Source of the DNA: Pseudomonadota bacterium
GTDB taxonomy: Bacteria; Myxococcota_A; UBA796; SXON01
Assembly (NCBI GenBank): GCA_030685065.1
Contig: JAUXQH010000023.1
Location: 38,300-102,299 of the forward strand
Length of the DNA: 64,000 nt
Reading direction: 5' to 3'
Shown: piece after piece, positions 53,501 through 62,274 of the stretch
Layout of the letters: each line of letters begins with the position of its first letter
Numbering within the stretch: position 1 is the stretch's first letter
Notes under the pieces: model-generated
Told to the model about the DNA's origin: nothing
The model's database searches: none
Seen by the model: only the letters and a program-made list of their open reading frames with translations
Position numbers and translations under genes: made by a program

Positions 53501-56485
53501 GACGACGAAGACGCCAGCGCATCCGCCGCGACGAAGAGCACCTTCTATGCGGATTCAGACGGTGACGGATACGCAGGTGTCACGACGTCCCTCCGGTGCG
53601 ATGCGAGCTCGACCCACCTCGCCACCTCGACCGATTGCAACGACAGTTCGGCCGCGATCAGCCCCGCCGCCGCCGAGGTGTGTGACGCGCTCGACGTCGA
53701 TGAGGATTGCGACGGCGCCGCGGACGGCGAGGGGTCCGGCGGTTGCACCACGTTCTACGAGGACGCCGATGGGGACGGGTACGGGGACCCCGCGTTCGCT
53801 TGCCTCTGCTCCTCCGCGGGGACCTTTACCGCCACCAATGATGACGACTGCGATGACACCGACGCGGACGTGAACCCCGGCGAGGAGGAGTCGGTCAACG
53901 GGCTCGACGACGATTGCGACGGGGTGACGGACGAGCCGGGGCTCGAATGGCCGATGGACGATGTGTACGAGGTCACCGCCCTTCCGCTGTACCACGCCAC
54001 CAACACGACCTACGCGCACCGCTATCTGTCCGGCGGTTCCGATGTGGATGGGGACGGCTTCGAGGAGATCGTGCACGTCTACGGCACCACGAGCGGGCTC
54101 GTGATCCGAGAGCAGCGCAGCGTCGCCGTCTCGTCCAGCACGCTCTACTCCATCACCTCCACGACCTACGGGCTCAACGCGGTGGCGGTGGTGGGCGACC
54201 AGGACGGGGATGGGAAGCGGGACATCCTCACCGCCGCGACCTCGATGTCGACCTACGGGCGGGCCTACCTGCTCCAGGCCGACAGCCTCTCCTCGGCCAA
54301 CGTCACGACGGTGGCGTCCACCACGTTCACGGCGACCTCGTCCAGCCCCTTGTTCGGGCTCGAGCTGGCCGACGCGGGGGACGTGTACGCGGACGGTACC
54401 GGCGACCTCCTCATCTCCGCGCTCGGATCGACCACCGTGACCCCCAAGGTGTTCCTCTACGACGGCCCCACCGCCTCGGGGAGCGTGGCGACCAGCAGCG
54501 CCGCGGCCACCTTCGTCGGGTCGATCGGCGAGGGCCTCGGGTACGCGGTCGACGGGGGCGGGGACCTCGACGGCGACGGCACGCCGGACATCGTGATCGG
54601 CGCGTACGCGGCCGCGTCCTCGGCCGGAAAGGTGTACGTGCAGGACGGCGCCTCCGCGGTCGGCACGATCACCGCCGGCACGGGCTCCGAGGCGGTCCTC
54701 ACCGGGCAGGCCGGCGGCGACTACGCGGGCTTCTCCCTCGATCTGGCCCCCGACCTGAACGGGGATGGCTACGACGACCTCCTCGTCGGCGCCTACGGGT
54801 ACTCGACCGCCGGGCGCGCCTACATCGTGCTCGGGCCCGTCACGAGCGGCTCGCTCGCCAGCGCGGACGTGATCATCGACGATGGCGGCACGTCGGTGAG
54901 CTCGTTCGGGGTCGCGGTCGACGCGCTCGGCGACATCGACGACGACGGCCGAGAGGACGTGGGCGTGCTCGGGACGGGCGGGTACGGCGCGCTCTACCTG
55001 TACGGGTGGGACGGCTCGGGCACCTGGTACCCCGAGGACGCCTTCGCGGGCTTCGAGGGACGCTGGGACTGGGACGTCACCGAGTTCGCGCCCGCCGGGG
55101 ACCTCGACGCGGACGGCATCGACGACATGCTCGTGCTCTCTTCCTACGCGTTCGCGGCGACCAATCCGTACCGGTTGCACACGGTGCACGCGAACCTCCG
55201 ACGCCTGAACACGAACGGGGGTGACACCGCGGTGACCGTCACCTCCGAGGCCGGCAACCCCGGGCTCGGTGTCGACGTGAGCACCGCCGGGGACTTCAAC
55301 GCGGACGGCTACGCCGACATGATCGTGGGTGCCGAGTCCGCCGGGGGTGACGAGGGCGGGGACGGCGGCGCCTACCTGTACCTCGGCCCCTTCGACGAGT
55401 CCGAGACCACCCGGAGCGCCGACGGCCTCTTCGTCGGCGAGTCCTACCGCGATTACATCGGCTCGGCCGTGGCGGGCGGGGCCGACTTCGACGGGGACAT
55501 CTACGACGACCTGCTCCTCGGCGGCCCCCAGCAGGACACCACGGCCGGCACGAATGCGGGCGCCGTGTACCTCTTCGCGGGAGCCGCCGTCGGGTACTCG
55601 GCCGCGACCCCGGCGGCGGATGCCACGTTCTACGGAGCCGCCCGGGCCGGCGACCAATTCGGGTACCGGATCGAGGTCCTCGGCGACATGGACGGAGACA
55701 CGTACGACGAGTTCGTCGCCGGGGCGCCCTACAACGACCAGGACGGCACGGACGGCGGGCGCGCCTACCTCTACGCCGCGCCGTTCTCCGCGAGCGGCGA
55801 GGTCGCGGTCGCAACCTTCACGGCAGAGGCCGCCGGCGACAACCTAGGCATGGCCGTCGGCGGCGGCGGGGACGTCAACGGGGACGACTTCCCCGACGTG
55901 ATGCTCGGGGCGCCCAACAATGACGACGCGGCGCTGAGCGCGGGCGCGGCCTACCTGTTCACGTCGATGCCCTCGGGGAGCACGCCGGCCTCGACGGCCG
56001 ACGCGATCCTCCGCGGCGCGGATCGGCAGGACTACGCGGGTACCTCGGTCGCGATCGTCGGGGACGTGAACGGGGACGGCTACGACGACTACGCGGTCGG
56101 AGCGCCGAGCGGCGCGGGCTACGTCTATGTGTTCCACGGCGCCGCGGTGGATCGCGGCGAGGTCTCCGTGGCGACGGCGGACTGGCAGCTCGACGAGGTG
56201 CTGTTCGACGGCAGCGGGACCGAGGTGACGGCGGCGGGGGACATCAACAACGACGGCCTCGCGGACCTCCTCTTCAGTGGATCCCTCGCCAGCGCCGGCA
56301 TGGCGGCGATCCACGGCCCCCTCGAGAACCGCACGCCGTTCTACTTCAACGCGGGAGGCGTCCCGCCGACACGCTTCGGGGTCGGCGGGATCGGCGACCA
56401 GGATGGGGACGGGTACGACGACTTCGCGGTGGGCTCCTCGACGGACAACTCGAGTGGCACGGTCTGGGTCGAGAACGGGCGGTAG
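50513..56485 (+). CDS. Giant lipoprotein with ~14 MopE-type metal-binding repeats and ~14 FG-GAP repeats
   Basis: 1990 residues from the ATG at 50513, with a strong GGAGGTG Shine-Dalgarno and a TATAGT -10-like box (50484-50489). Signal SVLVLLLAGCTPD lipidates Cys13. Residues ~25-215 are two Ig-like beta domains (PPDVSLTSPADGSSF; APTVSFLAPLEGE). Residues ~220-1140 carry about 14 Cys-Asp-rich repeats of the form DCDD..P...E.CDG.DDDCDG.vDE...WY.D.DGDGFGDP, the putative metal-binding MopE motif. Residues ~1150-1990 hold about 14 FG-GAP/Ca2+-loop repeats (GDVNGDGYDDYAVGAPS type), enough for two seven-bladed propellers. A calcium-rich surface protein, likely for adhesion or metal sequestration (inference). 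Confidence 0.92.
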   Translation: MRPSVLVLLLAGCTPDGGLKVYNTPPDVSLTSPADGSSFAEGVEVLFAASVHDNQQGISDLELVWNLDDGSELVGEQTFTDAGVLFVARDLPAGDRIVTLLALDDKSESGEDSVDIHIVPDLAPTVSFLAPLEGEVVAAEDRLRVEVRAADADEGDLSALSLVWSGAAVSDAPASADSSGSAAFYIESLTPGDQEIGVTVTDSLGATGSALVAFEAVLADADLDGHRDTAWGGDDCDDGDAAVHPDAAEVCNGLDDDCDGAIDEEGAVDAPTWYADLDVDGFGDPAGTWDACEAPEGYVADDTDCDDTDGAVFPDAEETCDGVDQDCDGGVDEEDATGEPTWYSDVDGDGFGDPGAPVQACDLPAGSVADATDCDDTDSRTFPGATEVCDGEDDDCDGTVDEDDAADAPTWYVDADGDGFGGPTTTRACVQPTGTYSTSDDCDDGDSGVSPGSTERCDGEDDDCDGTVDDDDAADAPTWYVDADGDNWGEPSLTAVACAAPSGFVAYDTDCDDGDAAFHPGAAETGCADPNDYNCDGAVGYTDGDGDGWAACEECDDLLVDVNPGATEVCNEGDDDCDGAIDEPDAADALIWYADTDGDEFGDRGSTTPACEEPAGYVADDSDCDDGDTTENPAASERCDGDDDDCDGAVDEDDAVDAPTWYADTDGDTYGNATVTDVECSAPSGYVASFDDCDDTRAATYPGAPEYCNTRDDDCDGAIDEDSAVDATTWYSDADGDTYGSAAVTDIECTVPAGYVSDSTDCDDARSTSHPTATEYCNTRDDDCDGVVDEDGADGATWYADADADGHGDAYVTTAACSAPSGYVALFDDCDDTDRDTNPAAAEYCDGEDDDCDGTVDEDDAADASNWYLDNDDDAFGQTGVYIVACDEPEGYTAESGDCDDTDAYASPFADEYCDGDDDNCDGTVDEDAAVDATTWYADSDADTYGDPGLSDVACYLPSGYVADATDCDDTSAAISPADPEVCDPSDTDEDCDGVADDEDASASAATKSTFYADSDGDGYAGVTTSLRCDASSTHLATSTDCNDSSAAISPAAAEVCDALDVDEDCDGAADGEGSGGCTTFYEDADGDGYGDPAFACLCSSAGTFTATNDDDCDDTDADVNPGEEESVNGLDDDCDGVTDEPGLEWPMDDVYEVTALPLYHATNTTYAHRYLSGGSDVDGDGFEEIVHVYGTTSGLVIREQRSVAVSSSTLYSITSTTYGLNAVAVVGDQDGDGKRDILTAATSMSTYGRAYLLQADSLSSANVTTVASTTFTATSSSPLFGLELADAGDVYADGTGDLLISALGSTTVTPKVFLYDGPTASGSVATSSAAATFVGSIGEGLGYAVDGGGDLDGDGTPDIVIGAYAAASSAGKVYVQDGASAVGTITAGTGSEAVLTGQAGGDYAGFSLDLAPDLNGDGYDDLLVGAYGYSTAGRAYIVLGPVTSGSLASADVIIDDGGTSVSSFGVAVDALGDIDDDGREDVGVLGTGGYGALYLYGWDGSGTWYPEDAFAGFEGRWDWDVTEFAPAGDLDADGIDDMLVLSSYAFAATNPYRLHTVHANLRRLNTNGGDTAVTVTSEAGNPGLGVDVSTAGDFNADGYADMIVGAESAGGDEGGDGGAYLYLGPFDESETTRSADGLFVGESYRDYIGSAVAGGADFDGDIYDDLLLGGPQQDTTAGTNAGAVYLFAGAAVGYSAATPAADATFYGAARAGDQFGYRIEVLGDMDGDTYDEFVAGAPYNDQDGTDGGRAYLYAAPFSASGEVAVATFTAEAAGDNLGMAVGGGGDVNGDDFPDVMLGAPNNDDAALSAGAAYLFTSMPSGSTPASTADAILRGADRQDYAGTSVAIVGDVNGDGYDDYAVGAPSGAGYVYVFHGAAVDRGEVSVATADWQLDEVLFDGSGTEVTAAGDINNDGLADLLFSGSLASAGMAAIHGPLENRTPFYFNAGGVPPTRFGVGGIGDQDGDGYDDFAVGSSTDNSSGTVWVENGR

Positions 56486-56576
56486 CCGGTGCCCGACGGG
56501 ATCCGGCATCGGCCGTCGGAAGCGCTTTGCGAGCGGCCGCGGGTGCCGCTACCATAGGGGCCACTTCGGAGCCCCC

Positions 56577-57239
56577 ATGTCCCGCATGCTCGCCCTCTTG
56601 CCCCTCCTCGCCGCGTGCGTCGAGACGGTGGTTCCCGACAAGGAAGAGGAGGAGGAGATCGTGCTCGCTCCGTTGGGGGAGCCGTACACGGTCATCTACG
56701 CATCCACGGCCCCCGACTACCTGCGCGACACCTGTGAGATCGGCGTGGACCTCTACGAGGTCGGCTCGGACACGCCCGTGGCATCCCAGTCCGTGCATGC
56801 GCGGGGAGGGGAGTGGACCGGGCTCGCGATCACCGAGGCGGTCCAGTACACCGCCGAGGCGACCTGGGACGAATGCACCACGGTCGCCTCGACCGGAACG
56901 GGCTCGTTCACCTCGGGCGCCTTCTCGGGCGCCCCCGGTGACCTCTTCCTGTTCCGCTACGACGGGGTGACGGGCGCGTACGAGGTCGAGAAGCAGCGCG
57001 AGGACTTCGTGGGCGGAACCGCGCTCGTCACCTTCGTCGACACCGCCACCTCGGCGGACGTGCAGACCCTCGCCGCCGAGATCGGCGTCCAGGCCGATCT
57101 GATCAGCACCGAGGGCAAGCAGTACGAGATCACCTGGGACGACACCAAGGCCGTTGGCGCGGTGCTGGCCGCGTTCTCGGACGACAACATCTACCTCGAC
57201 GGCGAGCCCGTGTGGGTCGAGGTCCCCGACTGGTGGTAG
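56577..57239 (+). CDS. Predicted small lipoprotein
   Basis: 220 residues from the ATG at 56577. RMLALLPLLAACVETVVPD has a lipobox (LAAC) followed by an acidic stretch (KEEEEEIVL). The mature domain is beta-rich with a Cys pair (DTCEIGVDLYEV; TWDECTTVAS) and alternating strands to the C-terminus (EPVWVEVPDWW). No family recognised. Follows the giant lipoprotein by 91 bp and may be co-expressed. Confidence 0.78.
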   Translation: MSRMLALLPLLAACVETVVPDKEEEEEIVLAPLGEPYTVIYASTAPDYLRDTCEIGVDLYEVGSDTPVASQSVHARGGEWTGLAITEAVQYTAEATWDECTTVASTGTGSFTSGAFSGAPGDLFLFRYDGVTGAYEVEKQREDFVGGTALVTFVDTATSADVQTLAAEIGVQADLISTEGKQYEITWDDTKAVGAVLAAFSDDNIYLDGEPVWVEVPDWW

Positions 57240-57452
57240 CCCCGGGGACCGCGGTCGTAGGCACCGTGTAAGGTTCGGCCGGGCGGGACTCCCGCCGCGC
57301 GTCCGGACGCGGGGCGATCGGGATGCAAGCGGGCGAATGGGACCCTCGTGTGCTCCGAGGTGTCGGCGCGAGCGCCACGCAGCGTCGTGAGCGCGGGCCA
57401 TCCGGGCGCGCTGGGGAGCCCCAGCCCGGGCCCATCCGCATAGGGTCGTGAG
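57240..57452. other. Intergenic region with a CGCGTCCGGACGCG palindrome
   Basis: 213 bp without a gene. It contains a perfect 14-bp palindrome CGCGTCCGGACGCG (57298-57311) within a GC-rich stretch, and other short GC-rich inverted segments. No clear promoter or T-run terminator. Confidence 0.4.
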
Positions 57453-59642
57453 ATGTCCGATCGTCCCTCGAGCCTCGTCGGGCTCCACGCCGCAGCGCTC
57501 GACCCCCTCGAGCCTGCGGATCTCGTCGCGACCGTGCGGAGCGCGGCCCCCGCCGTCGAACCGGCCGTCGCCGCCGAGCTGGGTGCGGTCCTCGCCTCGA
57601 TCCAGCCGGACAGCCCGCTGTCCGCGCGCCTCGACACGCTGGTGGCCCTCGCGACGTGGCTCAGGGACGCGACGCCGCTGGTGCTGCCGGACCGCGCGAG
57701 CGTGGGCGACCGGTCCGGCGCCGCGCGGCTTTGGCTTCTCGTGGAGGTGCTCCATGCCGAGCAGGCGTCGCGAGCGGCGCTCTCCCGGCTCGTGACGAGC
57801 GTGCTCGTGGAGACCTCGGCCGCGCGGCTCTTCACGAACACCGGGTTGCCGTCCGAGCTGCGCTTCTTCGCGGAGTTCGCCGATCGGCTCGCTCGCCACG
57901 GGCTTCCCCGGCCACCCGAACACACCTGCCTCGCGGCCCTGGTCACCCGTATCTTCCCCGACGAGCGCGCCACCCTCTGGCTCGACGCTGCGCCGCCGCA
58001 GCTCGTCGTCGAGCTCGCCTCGCTGCTCACGCCCTTCGGGACCGCGTTCGCACCCGGCGAGTCCAGCGCGCGCCGCGAGGTGGAAGGCGAGGCGGCGGAC
58101 GCGTTGGCGCTCCTGGCGGTGCGTGCCGCCGCGCTCGGCCTCGATCGCGACTTTCGTTCCCGGAGCGAGGTCGCCGCCCTCGGCGCGGAGCCCGTGCTGG
58201 CGCTCGCGCGCACCTCCGCGGCCTTCCTCGACGCGCGCCGACGCGCCGATACCGGCGACCGCGCCGGACAGGTGGAGGCCCGACGGCTCCGGGCCGAGGC
58301 GGTGTGGCACGTCGCCTCGGCCCGCGTCGTCCTCGACGGGGTGGTGGCTCGCCTCGACGAGGGCGGCGTGAGCGTCGACCTGGTGTTTCGGGTGGAGCTC
58401 CTCGGTCGGCTCCTCGTCCGCGCGGATCGTCTCCTCGCGCTCCTCGACACCGATCCCCCCGAGCCCGCCCTGCAACGCGCGCGCAACGTACGGTTCATCC
58501 GGGAGCTCGTGGGCCAGGCGATCGGCGATCGCAGCCTCCTCGCGCTGGTGCAGCAGAACAGCCGGCTCCTCGCGCGCCGCATCATCGAGCGCGCGGGCGA
58601 GACCGGCGAGCGCTACATCGCCGCGAGCCGGGCGGACTGGCACGGAATGTTGCAGTCCGCCGCCGGGGGCGGCTACCTCACCGCCGGAACCACCGTGGCG
58701 AAGTTCTGGGTGGGCTGGGCGCACCTGCCGTACTTCTTCGAGGCCACGTTCCTGGGGATGAACTACGCGGCGAGCTTCATCGCGATGCAGTTCCTCGGGT
58801 TCACCCTGGCGACCAAGCAGCCGTCGATGACCGCGGCGTCGATCGCGGCGAGCATCGACAACACCGGGCACGACGGGCTGGAGCCGCTCGTCGACTTGAT
58901 CTCCCGCACGTTGCGTTCCCAATTGGCCGCGCTCATCGGGAACATCGGCATGGTCGTGCCGGTGGTGCTCGCCATCGACTTCATCCACGTGAGGTGGACC
59001 GGCGCGGCCTTCCTCGACGCCGACACCGCCGCGTACGTCATCAGCTCCCACCATCCGTGGACCAGCGGCACCGTGTTCTTCGCGACGCTGACCGGAGTGT
59101 TGCTCTGGGCGTCGAGCATCTTCGGGGGGTGGCTCGAGAATTGGAGCGCGCTCCATCGCCTCCCGGAAGCGATCGCGCAGAGCCCGTTCCTGGGCCGCCA
59201 CGTCGGCCGGCCCGGCGCCGAGTCGCTCGCGCACGGCTTCGTCCGGTACATCTCGGGCATCGGCACCAGCCTCTCGCTCGGCCTGCTCCTGGGCGCCGCG
59301 CCGATCGTCGGCAAGTTCTTCGGCCTGCCCGTGGACGTGCGCCACGTCACCCTCTCGACGGGGGCGATGACCTTCGCGGGGGCGTCCGTGGGCCCCCTCG
59401 CGATCGCGGGCCCGGCGTTCCGCGAGGCGCTCGTCGGCATCGTGCTCATCGGGATGCTGAACTTCACGGTGAGCTTCACGCTCGCGCTGGCCGTGGCCCT
59501 GCGCGCGCGCAACGTGCCCCTCGTCACGCTCGCGGTGCTGCTCCGGGCGGTGACCGTGCGCTTCCTTCGGCGCCCGATGAGCTTCGTCTACCCGCCGAAG
59601 GACGCCCCTACGCCGAGCGCTCCCCCGCTCGCGCGCACCTGA
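57453..59642 (+). CDS. Gcr-type 'site-specific recombinase' family membrane protein
   Basis: 729 residues. Cytoplasmic, helical N-terminal half (~1-380) containing ARRIIERAGETGERYIAASRADWHGMLQSAAGGGYLTAGTT, the signature of the Gcr-like family (PF10136). The C-terminal half has several membrane segments (NYAASFIAMQFLGFTLATKQPSM, ALIGNIGMVVPVVLAIDF, TGVLLWASSIFGGW, YISGIGTSLSLGLLLGAAPIVG). The 'recombinase' name comes from a Neisseria gene and has weak biochemical support; no Tyr- or Ser-recombinase motif is visible, so a membrane function is more likely. Convergent with the helicase gene, 6 bp apart. Confidence 0.82.
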   Translation: MSDRPSSLVGLHAAALDPLEPADLVATVRSAAPAVEPAVAAELGAVLASIQPDSPLSARLDTLVALATWLRDATPLVLPDRASVGDRSGAARLWLLVEVLHAEQASRAALSRLVTSVLVETSAARLFTNTGLPSELRFFAEFADRLARHGLPRPPEHTCLAALVTRIFPDERATLWLDAAPPQLVVELASLLTPFGTAFAPGESSARREVEGEAADALALLAVRAAALGLDRDFRSRSEVAALGAEPVLALARTSAAFLDARRRADTGDRAGQVEARRLRAEAVWHVASARVVLDGVVARLDEGGVSVDLVFRVELLGRLLVRADRLLALLDTDPPEPALQRARNVRFIRELVGQAIGDRSLLALVQQNSRLLARRIIERAGETGERYIAASRADWHGMLQSAAGGGYLTAGTTVAKFWVGWAHLPYFFEATFLGMNYAASFIAMQFLGFTLATKQPSMTAASIAASIDNTGHDGLEPLVDLISRTLRSQLAALIGNIGMVVPVVLAIDFIHVRWTGAAFLDADTAAYVISSHHPWTSGTVFFATLTGVLLWASSIFGGWLENWSALHRLPEAIAQSPFLGRHVGRPGAESLAHGFVRYISGIGTSLSLGLLLGAAPIVGKFFGLPVDVRHVTLSTGAMTFAGASVGPLAIAGPAFREALVGIVLIGMLNFTVSFTLALAVALRARNVPLVTLAVLLRAVTVRFLRRPMSFVYPPKDAPTPSAPPLART

Positions 59643-59648
59643 CTGAGC

Positions 59649-62237
59649 TCACTCGCCGATCGCCACGATCTCGACGAGCGGGCCATCCGGGTTCGTGTTG
59701 CCACGCAAATCCACCCGCCCCTCGATCGACCAACGGGCAACGTCCTCGGCCTCTCCGGTATCGAACGCGTACGTGTCCGTGGCGTTCGGGGGGAGCGGCG
59801 CGAGGAGGGTCTGGCGGACGATCCAACGGTGCGGACCGTCGGGCTTGACAGAGGTGAGCGTCGCGAGGCGGGCGCGGTGGTCGAACGCGACGTCCCCATA
59901 CTCTTCGAGGAAGGGGGCGAAGGTGTGCTCGAGATCCTCGGGGCTCCAGGGGCCATCCTCGGCCCGGCGGACGCTGGCGGAGGCTTCCTCCCAGTCGCGA
60001 AGGGACACCGCACGGACGAGCGCGTGGAGCTCGGCGCGCACGCGGGCCGCGAAGGCGCGGCGATCCTCCGAGATGTCGACGGGGCGGGCGGCATCCACCG
60101 CGGGGGCGTCCCCCCCGGCCATCAGGGTTTCCCACTCGGTGAGCAGGCTCGCGTCCACGAGGCCGAGCATCGTGCGCAGCCACGCGATGAGATCGGTCAG
60201 GGCGTCGGTGTGCAGATCGACCGGGACATTCTGGACGAGCGCCTTGTACACCTCGGTGAGGTAGCGGAGAAGCACGCCTTCGGAGCGCTGGAGCCCGAGA
60301 TCCTTCACGTAGTCCGCAAAGGAGATGAACGACTCCGCCATCTCCCGGACGACCGACTTGGGCCGGATGGCCTCGCCGTTGACCCAGGGGTGGCTCGCCG
60401 TGTAGGCGTTGAAGAAGTCGTAGATGGCCTGCGCGTTCGGCTTGGGCCAGGTCACGTCCTCCAAGGCGGCGATGCGCTCCTCGAACGGCACGCCCTGGGC
60501 CTTGAGCTCCTGGATGAGCTGGTACTTCGCCTTGTCCTCCTGGCGCATGAGCACGACGCGCGGGTGCTCGAGGATGGCCTCGACCCAACTCACGGTGTCG
60601 AGCGTGTGTGTGGGAGAGGCCGGATCCATCTGCGCGAGCGCGTGGAGGAGGAACAACGAGAGCGAGTGGTGCAGGCTGAAATCGCTCTGGAGCGTCGGGT
60701 CGAGCTCCATCGGCCCGCCCTTCTCCACCCCGGTCTGGCCGACCAGCCCGGCGTTGACCAGGCCGATGAGCATGGCCTCCGTCGTGGCTCTGAGCTTCTC
60801 GCGTTCCGCGGCCGATGCGTGGCTCTTGTCGATGAGCTCGAGCATCGCCTCGTAGCCGGGACGGGCGTCCCCCGTGGTCTCCTCGGCGTGTTGCATGAGC
60901 GCGAGGAGGCGCCCGTGGTCAACGGAGAAGGTGCTCTCGAGGGCCTCGGGCGGCCGCTCCACCAGCTGCTTGAAGATCTCCTCGTCCCAGTGCTTGTAGC
61001 CCTTGGTCGGCGGCTGGGCCTTGACGATCTTCCGGCGCTTTTTCGGGTCGGTCACCCGCTGATCCACGCGCGCGTTCTCGATGACGTGCTCGGGCGCCTG
61101 GGCCACCACGTACCCGACGGTGTCGAAGCCGGCGCGCCCCGCGCGCCCCGCGATCTGCTTGAAGTCGCGGACCTTGAGGAGGCCCACCTTCTCCCCGTCG
61201 AACTTACAGAGCTGGGTAAACAGCACGGTGCGGATCGGCACGTTGATGCCGACGCCCAAGGTGTCGGTGCCACAAATGACCTTGAGCAGGCCCTGTTGGG
61301 CGAGCCGCTCGACCAACAGACGGTAGCGGGGGAGGAGCCCGGCGTGATGGAGGCCGACGCCGTGCATGACGTAGCGCCGCATCGTGGCGCCGAACGGGCT
61401 GTGGAACCGGAAGCCCTTCAGCGCCTCGGCCAGCGTCTTCTTCTCCTCCTTCGTGCAATAGTCCACGCTCATGAGCGCCTGGGCCTGCTCGGTGGCCGCG
61501 CTCTGGGTGAAGTGCACGACATACACGGGCGCGCGGCCGCCACGGACGAGCTCGCCGATGGCCTCGTGGATCGGGCGCATGCTGTATTCGAACGTGAGGG
61601 GGACGGGCCGGAGCGCGCCCTTCACCTCGGCGACCGTGCGGCCGGTGCGGGCCGCCAGATCCTCGCGGATGAGTTTTGTGTCCCCCAACGTCGCGGACAT
61701 GAGCAGGAACGTGGTCTGCGGGAGCGTGAGGAGCGGGATCTGCCACGCCATGCCGCGATCGCGGTCGGCGTAGTAGTGAAACTCGTCCATCACGACGGTG
61801 TCGGCCTTGGTGTCCGCGCCTTCCCGCAGCGCCAGGTTCGCGAGGATCTCGGCGGTGCAACAGAGGATGGGCGCGGTGCGGTTGACCGTGCCGTCCCCCG
61901 TCATCATGCCAACATGTTCGGGGCCGAAGATCTTGCACAGCGCGAAGAACTTCTCGCTCACCAGCGCCTTGATGGGCGCGGTGTACCAGGTGCGGCCGAG
62001 CTCGCAGAAGGTCTTGAAGTGCAGGGCGATGGCGACGAGGGACTTGCCGGAGCCGGTGGGGGCGTCGAGCACGACGTGGTTGCCCGCGAAGATCTCGAGG
62101 ACCGCCTCTTCCTGGTGGGGGTAGAGGGTGACGCCGGTGTCGGACACCCACTGGAGAAAGGCGCCGAGCATGTCGTCGGGGTGAGCGAAACCCTTCTCGG
62201 GGATGCGCTCGTCGAGGCGGAGGGAGGTCTCTGACAT
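59649..62237 (-). CDS. Ski2-like DEAD/DEAH-box helicase with large C-terminal domain
   Basis: 862 residues from the ATG at 62237, with AGAAGG upstream; GTG 62261 is an alternative. Motif I APTGSGKS, Ia TAPIKALVSEKF, motif II VMDEFHYY (DEFH box), motif III LLMSATLGDT, motif V GTDTLGVGINVPIRTV and motif VI QIAGRAGRAGFD. The DEFHYY and QIAGRAGR pattern is Ski2/Mtr4-like. The C-terminal ~450 residues are largely helical and lack the ratchet signatures I know; they may be the DUF3516 domain of actinobacterial and deltaproteobacterial homologues. Likely an RNA helicase of unknown partner. Confidence 0.9.
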   Translation of the reverse strand: MSETSLRLDERIPEKGFAHPDDMLGAFLQWVSDTGVTLYPHQEEAVLEIFAGNHVVLDAPTGSGKSLVAIALHFKTFCELGRTWYTAPIKALVSEKFFALCKIFGPEHVGMMTGDGTVNRTAPILCCTAEILANLALREGADTKADTVVMDEFHYYADRDRGMAWQIPLLTLPQTTFLLMSATLGDTKLIREDLAARTGRTVAEVKGALRPVPLTFEYSMRPIHEAIGELVRGGRAPVYVVHFTQSAATEQAQALMSVDYCTKEEKKTLAEALKGFRFHSPFGATMRRYVMHGVGLHHAGLLPRYRLLVERLAQQGLLKVICGTDTLGVGINVPIRTVLFTQLCKFDGEKVGLLKVRDFKQIAGRAGRAGFDTVGYVVAQAPEHVIENARVDQRVTDPKKRRKIVKAQPPTKGYKHWDEEIFKQLVERPPEALESTFSVDHGRLLALMQHAEETTGDARPGYEAMLELIDKSHASAAEREKLRATTEAMLIGLVNAGLVGQTGVEKGGPMELDPTLQSDFSLHHSLSLFLLHALAQMDPASPTHTLDTVSWVEAILEHPRVVLMRQEDKAKYQLIQELKAQGVPFEERIAALEDVTWPKPNAQAIYDFFNAYTASHPWVNGEAIRPKSVVREMAESFISFADYVKDLGLQRSEGVLLRYLTEVYKALVQNVPVDLHTDALTDLIAWLRTMLGLVDASLLTEWETLMAGGDAPAVDAARPVDISEDRRAFAARVRAELHALVRAVSLRDWEEASASVRRAEDGPWSPEDLEHTFAPFLEEYGDVAFDHRARLATLTSVKPDGPHRWIVRQTLLAPLPPNATDTYAFDTGEAEDVARWSIEGRVDLRGNTNPDGPLVEIVAIGE

Positions 62238-62274
62238 CGGGCCTTCTAACGATCCCCTCACGTCGCCGCCGCGT

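Noticed and set aside
50513..53940. Cys-Asp-rich repeats considered as a possible CRISPR or DNA repeat array
   Set aside because: The repeats follow codon periodicity and vary at synonymous sites within one continuous frame; they are protein repeats, not a DNA array.
56346..59345. 999-residue minus-strand frame spanning the giant gene end and the Gcr gene
   Set aside because: Covers three well-supported genes on the other strand; repetitive Arg/Glu/Gly content, no domain.
57453..59642. Integrase or mobile element at the 'recombinase' gene
   Set aside because: No catalytic recombinase residues, no flanking inverted repeats or att sites; it is a membrane protein family.
59829..62234. 801-residue plus-strand frame opposite the helicase
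   Set aside because: Shadow frame; the helicase on the minus strand has every core motif.
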